Positions 24,702-33,278 of a DNA stretch of 64,000 nucleotides are shown here, in pieces. Below the pieces are notes generated by a model. It was not told the DNA's origin and made no database searches. It saw nothing but the letters and a program-made list of their open reading frames with translations. The stretch is taken from positions 58,175 through 122,174 of the forward strand of contig CAZSHI010000004.1 of the NCBI GenBank assembly GCA_964606735.1, written 5' to 3'. The first letter of the stretch is position 1. Each line of letters begins with the position of its first letter. The position numbers were made by a program, and so were the translations under genes. Source of the stretch: UBA5109 sp964606735. GTDB lineage: Bacteria; Pseudomonadota; Gammaproteobacteria; Pseudomonadales; Pseudohongiellaceae.

Positions 24702-25187
24702 TCAAAGTTGCTGGTTCATCTGGGCGACTTTCTCACGCAGGCTTTCCTTGTATTCATCCAGGGTCTTGGCCACGGCTGTATCGAAGGCGCCGATAATTTC
24801 TGCGGCCAGGATGCCGGCATTTTTAGCGCCGTCCAGCGCCACGGTTGCCACCGGAATGCCTGCTGGCATTTGCAGAATGGATAGCACGGAATCCCATCCA
24901 TCAATTGAATTGGAGGATTTTATCGGTACGCCGATGACCGGCAAGGTGCTCACGGATGCCACCATGCCTGGCAGGTGGGCGGCTCCGCCGGCTCCCGCGA
25001 TAATGACTTGCAGGCCTTTATCACGAGCTGATGCTGCATAATCCATCATGGCCTGAGGGGTGCGATGGGCACTGACAACAGAGATTTCATTTGCGATACC
25101 GAATTCATCCAGAATATCAGCAGCCGCCTGCATAATGGGCAAATCCGAACGGCTTCCCATAATAATTCCGACTCTTGCATTACTCAT
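24702..25187 (-). CDS. purE: N5-carboxyaminoimidazole ribonucleotide mutase PurE
   Basis: 161 residues, class I PurE. GIIMGSRSDLPIMQ, SAHRTPQAMMDYA, IIAGAGGAAHLPGMVAS and the PVIGVPI segment are the family hallmarks. It moves the carboxylate of N5-CAIR to C4 in purine synthesis. It is translated after purK with a 4-bp ATGA overlap, as expected for partner enzymes. Confidence 0.97.
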   Translation of the reverse strand: MSNARVGIIMGSRSDLPIMQAAADILDEFGIANEISVVSAHRTPQAMMDYAASARDKGLQVIIAGAGGAAHLPGMVASVSTLPVIGVPIKSSNSIDGWDSVLSILQMPAGIPVATVALDGAKNAGILAAEIIGAFDTAVAKTLDEYKESLREKVAQMNQQL

Positions 25188-26347
25188 GAATCAGACTCCT
25201 CCTGTGGCAAGCTGACTGCCTTAATGGTTTGCTTGACCTGCTCAACTTTACTGATCAGATTAGTGCGGTCTTCATCCACAATCGTGATATGCCCCATCTT
25301 GCGCCAGGGTCGGGTTTCAGCCTTGCCATACAAATAAAGATGCACACCGGGGATAAGCAGCAGACTATTGAGCCCCGTGTAATGTACTGGGCCAGTATAA
25401 CCTTCTTCTCCCAGCAAGTTTACCATCGCCGATGGTTTGTTAATCGCGGTAGAACCTAGCGGCAGATTCAGAATTGCCCGCAGCAGCTGCTCATACTGTG
25501 AAGTGACATTGGCATCGATGGTCTGATGTCCGCTGTTATGAGGTCTTGGTGCGACTTCATTAACCAGCACTTCGCCACTGCGGCTGATAAACATCTCCAC
25601 TGCCAGAATGCCGACAATATCGAGTTTTTCTACCAGCTTCTTGGCAATGTCGATTGCCTGATTCTGCAAAGTATTGCTCAGTGTGCTGGGGGAAATCAGG
25701 TAATCCACCAAATGGTAGTCGGGATTAAACACACACTCGACGATGGGATAGATAGCAATATCCCCGTGCGCATTGCGTGCAGCAATAACGGATATTTCAC
25801 GATCCATGTCCACCGATTTTTCCAGCAGACCGGGTGCGTCAAACGCCCTTTGAATTTCATCAACACTGTCCAGACGCACCACGCCACCACCATCATAGCC
25901 ACCCCGACCCAGCTTGTTAAAAGCCGGCAGAAAATCACGGTGTTTCTCGATATCAGCCTTGCTATCCACCAGCACGAAATCTGCTGTTGGAATTCCCTGC
26001 TCCTGGTAGAACTGTTTCTGCTTGCGCTTATCCTGAATGATGTCGATAACTCGCGGCTGAGGGTAAACCGGCAGGCCTTCATTTTCGAGCTGCTGCAGTG
26101 CGGCAACATTGACGTTTTCAATCTCTATCGTCAGCAGATCAACCTGTTTACCGAAGGCATAAACCGTATCGAAGTCAGTCAGTTCACCTTGCACAAATTC
26201 ATTGGCAAGGCCACGGCAGGGAGCAACAGGAGATGGGTCCAAAACGCAGGTATCGACATCAAGGTTCGGGCAGGCCTGGATCAGCATCCGGCCCAGCTGG
26301 CCGCCACCGAGAATACCCAGTTTGAAATCCTTGTAGAATGCTTTCAT
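25184..26347 (-). CDS. purK: N5-carboxyaminoimidazole ribonucleotide synthase PurK
   Basis: 387 residues of the ATP-grasp family. LGILGGGQLGRMLIQA at the N-terminus, the KLGRGGYDGGGV loop, EISVIAARN, and NEVAPRPHNSGHQTID are typical of PurK. It carboxylates AIR with ATP and bicarbonate, passing the product to PurE. Note CVFNPDYHLVDYLISPS in place of the common CENxHxxGIL; otherwise standard. The gene starts at the ATG at 26347. Confidence 0.97.
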   Translation of the reverse strand: MKAFYKDFKLGILGGGQLGRMLIQACPNLDVDTCVLDPSPVAPCRGLANEFVQGELTDFDTVYAFGKQVDLLTIEIENVNVAALQQLENEGLPVYPQPRVIDIIQDKRKQKQFYQEQGIPTADFVLVDSKADIEKHRDFLPAFNKLGRGGYDGGGVVRLDSVDEIQRAFDAPGLLEKSVDMDREISVIAARNAHGDIAIYPIVECVFNPDYHLVDYLISPSTLSNTLQNQAIDIAKKLVEKLDIVGILAVEMFISRSGEVLVNEVAPRPHNSGHQTIDANVTSQYEQLLRAILNLPLGSTAINKPSAMVNLLGEEGYTGPVHYTGLNSLLLIPGVHLYLYGKAETRPWRKMGHITIVDEDRTNLISKVEQVKQTIKAVSLPQEESDS

Positions 26348-26446
26348 GTGCGCTCTGGACGCCCTTTAATCATGAAAAGCGGCGCATCTTAGCAGGAAAA
26401 TATCAGGAGTGCGATAGCTGGGCAGGCGGCTATGTAAAAGGGCTGG

Positions 26447-27214
26447 CTAAAACCCGTTGACTCTGTTCAGGATATACACAGCCAGTGCCTTGATGGTGGC
26501 AGCATCCAGCACGTCAGCCCAGGCGGGACAGACCCCCATACGGCCATTTTGCAGGACATCAAAAACTTCCTGTCCGGTGGATCCGAAAAGCCAGACATCA
26601 TCCGTCAAATCCGGCCCACCAAAAGGTTTGAAGCCACTACCATCTGTACCATGACATTCCACGCAAACCGGCCAGATTGATTCTGCAGCTTCCACGGCAA
26701 AGGGATTAACATCTTCCCCGCTGAGATAAAATACATAATCCACCAGGTTATTGAGCATATCTTCATCCATTCCCAGCTGCCCATAAGCCGGCATCTCTGA
26801 ATAGCGGGTATCCGGGCAGGCCCCGTAGGTCTTTATTGCATCATCACAGTTTTCATTACGAACGCCATACAGTATGGTCTGCATGATCTCCAGCATGGGT
26901 TCGACTTCCGTCATTTCGAACCCCGTCACTCCCCATATCCATTCATAATCCACCAGATTCGGCACCCCGACATCTCCTGTCAAATCTGCTCCATGACAGG
27001 CCGCGCAATGCTCATCAATCGCGGCTTCTGCCAAGCCGTTGGTATAGCTCAGCAAATCGGCATCCGCTCGAATAACCTGCGGAGAGGCAAGCAGTAATTG
27101 CTGTGCCAGCTCCTCATTCTGTGCCTGCACGGCCAATGGAAAAAAGGATACAACTATCAGGCAAAAAACCTGAATCAGGCGAAGCCCCAGAAAACTTAAA
27201 TGTAGATTCAACAT
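26447..27214 (-). CDS. Periplasmic diheme cytochrome c, CcoP-like
   Basis: 255 residues with a cleavable signal peptide ending near AVQAQNEE. Two haem-binding motifs, CAACH (in DEHCAACHGADLTGDVGVPNLVDYEWIWG) and CVECH, and a C-terminal AVYILNRVNGF helix. The first domain closely follows the CcoP subunit of cbb3 oxidase, but the N-terminal membrane anchor of CcoP is absent, so it is probably a soluble electron carrier. An insertion with CDDAIKTYGACP between the haem domains may add a disulfide. No oxidase genes are adjacent. Confidence 0.85.
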   Translation of the reverse strand: MLNLHLSFLGLRLIQVFCLIVVSFFPLAVQAQNEELAQQLLLASPQVIRADADLLSYTNGLAEAAIDEHCAACHGADLTGDVGVPNLVDYEWIWGVTGFEMTEVEPMLEIMQTILYGVRNENCDDAIKTYGACPDTRYSEMPAYGQLGMDEDMLNNLVDYVFYLSGEDVNPFAVEAAESIWPVCVECHGTDGSGFKPFGGPDLTDDVWLFGSTGQEVFDVLQNGRMGVCPAWADVLDAATIKALAVYILNRVNGF

Positions 27215-27336
27215 AAGCAGACCTATTCAACCCCGTTAACGATGACAGTAGAGCAAGACGTGAAAGTGCAACAGGCATTTAACTGCCATCTTTGACAAAC
27301 ATCAAGTGGCTGCTGGGCATACCCTGAAAGACAGCA

Positions 27337-29088
27337 TCAGAAACTTCTGTTGCTGAGCCAGACTGACTGGTAAGGGCCAAGCACAATATACTCCTGCCCT
27401 TCAGGCAATATTTCACCGGAAATCAGATCCAGCCAACTATCCGTGGTAATCAGGTTAATGCTGCTCAGTGCTATGCTTTGTTCAGCATCCGAAATGTTAT
27501 GCAAACAGAAAATACTCTGGTCTCGTAAAATACTTTGCCGCCAAAAAGCGAAGACCTCGTCGCCGACATGCAGGGTAAACATGATGGCATTGGGATGGAA
27601 GGCCGATTGTTTTTTGCGAATAGCGATCAGCCGTTTGAGTTCATTTAATATTCGTGCATGATGTGTATCTCCCTGCAGGCGTCCTTCTATTTCATCCAGT
27701 TCCCAGACATGCCGATTGATGGCGCGCTTGTTATTGGTGGCGGCCAGCTTTGCATGATCATTTTGGGTACCCAGCAGACTGTGGATGTAAAATGCCGGCA
27801 CCCCTTCCAGAGAGAGCATAATCCGGTGAATACAGATAAAGCGCTGCTCCTGTAGCCCGTCATCTGGATTTTTCAGGGTTCCCTTCATGGCATCAAATAA
27901 ACTGATGTTGATTTCATAGGGACGCACTTCGCCGTCACTACCCAGGCTACGCCAGGACACACTACCACCAGCCGTTTCCATCACGGCGATCAAATGCTGT
28001 ATCTGCTCTTCACTGACCAGGCCTTCGAGTGGGCGCAGGCCGATGCCGTCATGCGAGGCGATAAAGTTAAGAAAGCTCGTCCCTTTTTGCGCCGGCGGCA
28101 TGCTCATGATCCAGCTTTTCAGTGCATGGCAATTGCCACTTACCATGGTGTGCAGTAACAGTGGCGGCAGGGAAAAGTTGTAGATGATGTGTGCCTCATT
28201 GGCATTACCGAAATACGACAGGTTCTCCCGGTTGGGAATATTGGTTTCAGTGATAAGAATCGTACCGGGCCGGTAATATTCAATCAGGCAACGCAGCAAA
28301 CGGACAAGTTCATGCGTCTGGTCCAGATTCAGGCAACTGGTACCCGCTTCCTTCCACAGAAAGGCCACCGCATCCAGCCGGAATATCTGCACTCCCCTGT
28401 CCAGGTAGAGCTTGATTATGCGAAGCATTTCTATGAGCACTTCCGGATTACGAAAATCCAGATCTACCTGGTCGTGACTGAAAGTACACCAGACATACTT
28501 CAGACCCTCGCTGGTATGCACTTCCCGTAACAAGGGTGTAGCACGTGGACGCACAACCTGGGAGGTGTCGTAATCCTTGTCCACGGTGAAGAAGTAATCT
28601 TTGCCAGGCGATCGGCCCTGTTTAAACTGGCTGAACCACTGGCCCACTGAGGAGCAGTGATTGATCACCAGGTCTGCCATCAGCTTGAATTTACGGGCTA
28701 TCTGGTCGACATGGTCCCAGCTGCCGAATTGCTCATTTACCCTTGTATAGTCAATCACGGAAAAGCCGTCATCAGAGCTGAAAGGGAAAAAAGGCAGTAT
28801 ATGTACCCAGGTAACAGTATCGGCAAAATAGCGGTTCAGAAAATAGTCCAGTGTTAACAGGGGGGCTTCACCCTGCCTGACAAAGGTGTTGGCATAGGTG
28901 ATCAGCGCAATGTCCTTTTCACACCAGTTATTTTTTAACCAGCGGGGTTTGCTGAGATGCTCCTGCAAGTCCATTGTTTCCAGCAGATGCTGACACAAAG
29001 CGGCAGCATCAGCCTGGGGGTAAATCCGAGACAGATGTCCACAGACACGTGCCTGCAGATCTTCCAGTAGTTCAGCACGCTGTCCCAT
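27337..29088 (-). CDS. GH13_18 phosphorylase, probable glucosylglycerate phosphorylase
   Basis: 583 residues, sucrose-phosphorylase-like alpha-amylase fold. VHILPFFPFSSDDGFSVIDY, LVINHCSS, FRLDAVAFLWKE (nucleophile Asp), ITETNIPNRENLSYFG (acid/base Glu) and IASHDGIGLRPLEG are clear. Members beside GpgS split glucosylglycerate with phosphate into glucose 1-phosphate and glycerate, so that is the best guess; sucrose phosphorylase is the alternative. It follows gpgS by 5 bp in the same transcript and would let the cell recover carbon from the solute. Confidence 0.85.
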   Translation of the reverse strand: MGQRAELLEDLQARVCGHLSRIYPQADAAALCQHLLETMDLQEHLSKPRWLKNNWCEKDIALITYANTFVRQGEAPLLTLDYFLNRYFADTVTWVHILPFFPFSSDDGFSVIDYTRVNEQFGSWDHVDQIARKFKLMADLVINHCSSVGQWFSQFKQGRSPGKDYFFTVDKDYDTSQVVRPRATPLLREVHTSEGLKYVWCTFSHDQVDLDFRNPEVLIEMLRIIKLYLDRGVQIFRLDAVAFLWKEAGTSCLNLDQTHELVRLLRCLIEYYRPGTILITETNIPNRENLSYFGNANEAHIIYNFSLPPLLLHTMVSGNCHALKSWIMSMPPAQKGTSFLNFIASHDGIGLRPLEGLVSEEQIQHLIAVMETAGGSVSWRSLGSDGEVRPYEINISLFDAMKGTLKNPDDGLQEQRFICIHRIMLSLEGVPAFYIHSLLGTQNDHAKLAATNNKRAINRHVWELDEIEGRLQGDTHHARILNELKRLIAIRKKQSAFHPNAIMFTLHVGDEVFAFWRQSILRDQSIFCLHNISDAEQSIALSSINLITTDSWLDLISGEILPEGQEYIVLGPYQSVWLSNRSF

Positions 29089-29093
29089 ATGCG

Positions 29094-30314
29094 CTAGCTG
29101 TATTCCCTGATGTCATCAGCAACGGCTGTAAGGAAATCCCTGCCGACTTCAGGCAAGGCGGAATTGACCCGTGTCCAGCTGGGGATAAAGGGTTTTTCCT
29201 GTGGGTTTTCGAGAAAATTGAGCCCGGCCGTCATAATATTCTGTGAAAAAAGTTCCACAGCCTTTTCCTCTTTGTGTATGTCCAGCCTCAGGCCATTGAT
29301 GATGGCATCACTATGATAGGACTCTACAAAATCCAGGGCTACGCGCAGATACGTGGCCTTGAGAGTGCGGAAGGTTTCTTCGGAAAACACCACACCTGAC
29401 GTCGCCAGTTTACGAAACACCGCCTTACTGATATCGATGGACATTTTATTCAGGCCAGACTGCTGGTCATCATAGGACATGGCCTGGTGTTTATGATCAT
29501 ACACATCCGCAATATCCACCTGGCAGAGTTTATTGGTGGAATAATTGCGTTTTAATTCTGACAGCACCCCGATTTCCAGCCCCCAGTCACTGGGGATTCT
29601 GATGCCCGCCAGAACATCGGCGCGCATGGAAAATTCGCCTGCCAGCGGATAGCGATAGGAATCCAGGTATTCGATATAGTCATGGTGCCCAATCACTTTC
29701 GCCAGACTGCGCAAGAGAGGAGTTACCAGCAAACGACAGACGCGACCGTTTATGGTGTTATTGGCAACTCTCGCGTAATAACCTTTGCAGAATTCATAAT
29801 CAAAATGGGGATTGGCAACCGGATAGATCAGTCTGGCCAGGATGCCACGCTCATAGGTAACAATGTCACAGTCATGCAGGGCAATCGCCTCAGCCTTGGC
29901 TTCCGCCTGCAGATAACCCATACAGAACCAGACATTTCGACCTTTCCCCAATTCCCGGGGCGAAAGCTCTACTTCTTTTAATTGCTGGTCGATGGCCTGC
30001 AGACGCGGCCCTTCATTCCATAGCACCACATGCTCCTGTGGCAGACGCGAGAAAAACTGCAATGCATGTTCATATTCCTGCTGGCTGGCCCGATCCAGGC
30101 CAATGACGATTTTTGCCAGGTAAGGCACTTTACATAACTCTTCGACAATATGGTTCAGGGCAGGACCTTCCAGCTCCGAATACAGGCAGGGTAGCACCAG
30201 TGCCATAGGTCTGAGTTTTGAAAACTCCAGCAATTCCGCTTCCAGTTCTTCCACCGGACGCTTTGACAGATTATGCAGGGTCGTTATCACCCCGTTCTGG
30301 TAAAAGTCAGCCAT
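29094..30314 (-). CDS. gpgS: Glucosyl-3-phosphoglycerate synthase GpgS
   Basis: 406 residues, GT-A glycosyltransferase of the GpgS type. MALVLPCLYSELEG opens the nucleotide-sugar site, GKGRNVWFCMGYL and HDCDIVTYERG (DxD metal motif) follow, and YPLAGEFSMRADVLAGIRIPSDWGLEIGVLSEL is the acceptor region. It makes glucosyl-3-phosphoglycerate from NDP-glucose and 3-phosphoglycerate, the first step to the compatible solute glucosylglycerate. It overlaps the phosphatase by 8 bp. Confidence 0.9.
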   Translation of the reverse strand: MADFYQNGVITTLHNLSKRPVEELEAELLEFSKLRPMALVLPCLYSELEGPALNHIVEELCKVPYLAKIVIGLDRASQQEYEHALQFFSRLPQEHVVLWNEGPRLQAIDQQLKEVELSPRELGKGRNVWFCMGYLQAEAKAEAIALHDCDIVTYERGILARLIYPVANPHFDYEFCKGYYARVANNTINGRVCRLLVTPLLRSLAKVIGHHDYIEYLDSYRYPLAGEFSMRADVLAGIRIPSDWGLEIGVLSELKRNYSTNKLCQVDIADVYDHKHQAMSYDDQQSGLNKMSIDISKAVFRKLATSGVVFSEETFRTLKATYLRVALDFVESYHSDAIINGLRLDIHKEEKAVELFSQNIMTAGLNFLENPQEKPFIPSWTRVNSALPEVGRDFLTAVADDIREYS

Positions 30315-31140
30315 GCTCAGCGTCCCCTTTACTTGTGTCCGCTTGTGCTGGGTCCAGTTCCTGCAGATCCTGCAAAAGTTCCAGCACCGCCTGATTCCAG
30401 CCTTCTGGTCCGCAGGCCTCGGTTTTCCTGAGTGCCGGGTGCTCGAAAGCGGGAAATGGTTTTACCGGTGATTTGATCAGCACCGGGTAATCCGCCTGCG
30501 CCAGCATGGGCAGATCATTGTCACTGTCCCCGAGGGCAATAAGAGTCACCTCACCCGCTAACCTTTCCCGGTAATAGTGTCTCAAATCAGGAATAAAACT
30601 GCCTTTATCAGCCTTTGCTGAGATATGCCAGAAGCGCCCTCCCCTGATCAGAGCCAGATGGTTCGCCTGTAACATGCTGTCAAAGTGCTCTAGCTGCGCA
30701 TCACTGTCTTGCCAAAGTATGGCCTCAGAGAATTGGCGCTGCTGTGCCAGCCTGGCCTCGGCCAGCCCTAAACCCGTATGTTCAACAAGCTGTGCAGGAC
30801 TCATATCAGCGAAACCGGTGAACTTGAAATCATGCCGTTTCCTTAATTCATGAATGATGGGTAATAACTCAGCACGATTCATACCAAGACTGTATTCCCG
30901 CAAGTTTTTTCCCTCGGGAACAAACAGGCCCGCACCATTTTCAACAATAAAGGGCTCATTGAGTTGTAGCTGTTCACGAATTGCCAGCAGCTCTGCCATG
31001 GTCTTGCTGCTGTTCAGAACCAGCGGAACACCTGTCTCACGCAGACGCATGAGTGCTGGCCCAGCTGCCGTGAAGGAATAATCAAAATGATCAAGCAAGC
31101 TGGCATCAAGATCAGTAAGGACAATGAGAGAGAAAGACAT
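30307..31140 (-). CDS. Glucosyl/mannosyl-3-phosphoglycerate phosphatase (HAD-IIB, MpgP family)
   Basis: 277 residues. The N-terminal LIVLTDLDASLLD holds the HAD nucleophile, LNSSKTMAEL the second motif, and LIALGDSDNDLPML the metal-binding acid pair. Family members dephosphorylate mannosyl- or glucosyl-3-phosphoglycerate. With GpgS directly downstream it should yield glucosylglycerate. First gene of the three-gene unit; the C-terminal tail (QADTSKGDAEHG) overlaps the gpgS start. Confidence 0.88.
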   Translation of the reverse strand: MSFSLIVLTDLDASLLDHFDYSFTAAGPALMRLRETGVPLVLNSSKTMAELLAIREQLQLNEPFIVENGAGLFVPEGKNLREYSLGMNRAELLPIIHELRKRHDFKFTGFADMSPAQLVEHTGLGLAEARLAQQRQFSEAILWQDSDAQLEHFDSMLQANHLALIRGGRFWHISAKADKGSFIPDLRHYYRERLAGEVTLIALGDSDNDLPMLAQADYPVLIKSPVKPFPAFEHPALRKTEACGPEGWNQAVLELLQDLQELDPAQADTSKGDAEHG

Positions 31141-31221
31141 ATTAAGGTTTTATCTGCAGCCAATAAAAACTTCAGCCTAGGTGCTGACACTACGCTTGTC
31201 CAGCCTTTTGCCAAACACACC

Positions 31222-31288
31222 GCTTGCGCCAAAAGGGTGCACAAGCTGCACCAGAATGATTGCCGCACTTTTTGCGCAAGCATTTTTT
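31222..31288 (+). promoter_or_regulatory. Long stem-loop with T-run before a DUF1499 gene (attenuator-like)
   Basis: GCTTGCGC (31222-31229) pairs with GCGCAAGC (31274-31281), continued by AAAA/TTTT across one mismatch, and encloses a second hairpin GGTGCA/TGCACC (31236-31241 with 31247-31252). ATTTTTTAT follows at once. This has the form of a strong intrinsic terminator, but no plus-strand gene lies upstream; it is 44 bp before the gene at 31332, so it could be an attenuator in its leader or the end of a small RNA. Confidence 0.5.
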
Positions 31289-31331
31289 ATAACCTACACT
31301 AAGGCCTTTGCGGCAAAACAGGAATTGAAGT

Positions 31332-32096
31332 ATGAAGGCGATTACCCTGAAGCGACTCGCTCTTGTTGTATTTGGCATCGGACTGCTTGTCACCTTGCTG
31401 ACCTTGGCTGCGCCGGCCGGCGTCTGGCTGGGCCTCTGGGATTTTCGCGGCGGCTTCGCCATCTTGCAGGCTACCTTTCCTTTTACCTCCTGGATTGCTC
31501 TGGCCTGTCTGATCGCAGCACTTGCACTGGGCACAGTGAGCAAAATGAACAACACGGGCAATACCCTCAGGGTCAGTTCACTGGCCTTCATTGGCGCCCT
31601 ATTGGTAGGTATCTCCTGGTATATCCCTTCCACTTTTGCTGCCCGTTTAAGCTATCCACCCATCCACGATGTTTCCACTGATATTGAGAATCCACCGGGC
31701 TATGTTGCCATTGCCCCCTTACGCGCCAATGCTCCCAACACCATGGTTTATGGTGCTCAGGAACCCATGACACCAGAAGAGAATGCCCGTCTGCAGCGTG
31801 AAGCCTTTCCCGATCTGGTACCCCAGATAATTGCTGCCAGTCCGCAGGACGTTTTCCAGCGCTCACTGGCGGCACTGGAAAGCATGGGACTGGAAATTGT
31901 CGCCGCTGATCCGGATGAAGGGCGCATAGAAGCCACGGCAACTACCTTCTGGTTTCGCTTCAAGGATGATGTGGTGATTCGGATTAGAGCACAGGGGAAT
32001 CAGACTTTAGTGGATGCGCGCTCCCTTTCGCGAGTTGGCAGAGGCGATGCCGGCACCAATGGTCTGCGTCTGCAGGAATTTTTCAGCCTGCTCTGA
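31332..32096 (+). CDS. DUF1499 family membrane-anchored protein
   Basis: 254 residues: three or four hydrophobic helices (about 8-30, 45-62, 75-95), then a periplasmic or cytoplasmic DUF1499 domain with YPPIHDVSTDIENPP, VFQRSLAALESMGLEIVAADPDEGRIEATATTFWFRFKDDVVIRIR and VDARSLSRVGRGDAGTN. The domain is widespread and has no known biochemical function. It is convergent with the HlyD gene, 8 bp apart. The leader carries a terminator-like stem-loop. Confidence 0.85.
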   Translation: MKAITLKRLALVVFGIGLLVTLLTLAAPAGVWLGLWDFRGGFAILQATFPFTSWIALACLIAALALGTVSKMNNTGNTLRVSSLAFIGALLVGISWYIPSTFAARLSYPPIHDVSTDIENPPGYVAIAPLRANAPNTMVYGAQEPMTPEENARLQREAFPDLVPQIIAASPQDVFQRSLAALESMGLEIVAADPDEGRIEATATTFWFRFKDDVVIRIRAQGNQTLVDARSLSRVGRGDAGTNGLRLQEFFSLL

Positions 32097-32104
32097 GCAA
32101 GCGC

Positions 32105-33274
32105 CTAGAAAATGACGCTGATCCCTTGATTAATCAGGTCTGAAGGGAACAGAATGACCTGCGTGCCGGGTTCCAGCAACCCGAGCACCTGGGCGAAATT
32201 CTGGTTACGCATGCCAATCTCTACCTGCCGCAGCTGGGCCTCTCCTTGCTCGACCACATAGGTATACCAGGCATTATCGCGCTGAAAAATGGCACTGGTC
32301 GGAATCAGTGAGACATTTTCCAGTTCCTCTACCACAATACTGGCCTCAATGCGGTATTCACCCCCCAGATTCTGGGGGCGCTCAATAAAATCAGCAATCA
32401 CATTGACGCGCTGCTCTTCGACACCCAGTGCTGAAATCTTGGTAAAGGCTTCCGGTTCGACATAGGATACTTCAGCCTCAAGCACTGTCTCTCCCCCCCA
32501 ACCGCTGATCAGTACGCGGTCACCGCTTTGTACCCTGACAGCATCCTGGGTCAGTAAATCAATGACAATCTCCAGTTCATCCTGATCACTGATCGATAGC
32601 AATGGCGTTCCCGCCGCAACAACCCGCTCATTGCGTTCAAACAGCCGAAACACGGTTCCATCAGCCGGTGACAGTATGTTCTGCACATAATCCTGGGCAT
32701 CACTGCCGGTCCCGAGCAACTGGGTACGGGCACTTTCCACCTCGGCACTGACCGCCTCAATCGAAGCAGACAGGCTCATCACCCTGACTTCAGCAGCAAT
32801 GCTGAGCTGGCGGTAATTTTCCCTTTCCTCACGACTGATCAGGCCATCTTCGGCCAGAAGCTGGCGACGGTCCTCTTCCCGCAATGCCCGCTCATAGGCG
32901 GCTTCGGCTTCCATCAACTCGGCACTCACCATTTCATAACGCGCCTGAGCTGCCATCAGATTGGCTTCGAGGACAGCCTGGGTACGCGTATCCTCCTGTG
33001 GCAGTGCGATCTGGGCAATGACCTGACCGGTTGTGACCACATCGCCTTCACGCAGTTCACTGCGTAATAGGCGTCCATAAATGGGAGCTGCTACTACAAA
33101 GGGGTCTCGTGCTCGGGTGCGACCCTGGTCATCAACCGTTATCCGCAGATTACCGTTTTCGACAATGCCGACCTCGACAGCAATAGAGTCTGGGCGCAAG
33201 AGGATGCCCAGCACCACAACAAGCAAGATCAGGAACAGACCTGGCAGCAGCCAGGATTTTCGCGTCATCTGCAT
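32105..33274 (-). CDS. HlyD-family periplasmic adaptor of an ABC exporter
   Basis: 389 residues. One N-terminal membrane helix (about 7-26), barrel-sandwich lipoyl halves (DQGRTRARDPFVVAAPIYGRLLRSELREGDVV and ILSPADGTVFRLFERNERVVAAGTPL), a central coiled coil (about 100-200, rich in Glu, Arg, Ala) and membrane-proximal beta domains. It links the inner-membrane ABC transporter encoded just upstream to an outer-membrane channel. No TolC gene is present here. 4-bp gap to the permease. Confidence 0.9.
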   Translation of the reverse strand: MQMTRKSWLLPGLFLILLVVVLGILLRPDSIAVEVGIVENGNLRITVDDQGRTRARDPFVVAAPIYGRLLRSELREGDVVTTGQVIAQIALPQEDTRTQAVLEANLMAAQARYEMVSAELMEAEAAYERALREEDRRQLLAEDGLISREERENYRQLSIAAEVRVMSLSASIEAVSAEVESARTQLLGTGSDAQDYVQNILSPADGTVFRLFERNERVVAAGTPLLSISDQDELEIVIDLLTQDAVRVQSGDRVLISGWGGETVLEAEVSYVEPEAFTKISALGVEEQRVNVIADFIERPQNLGGEYRIEASIVVEELENVSLIPTSAIFQRDNAWYTYVVEQGEAQLRQVEIGMRNQNFAQVLGLLEPGTQVILFPSDLINQGISVIF

Positions 33275-33278
33275 GTTT

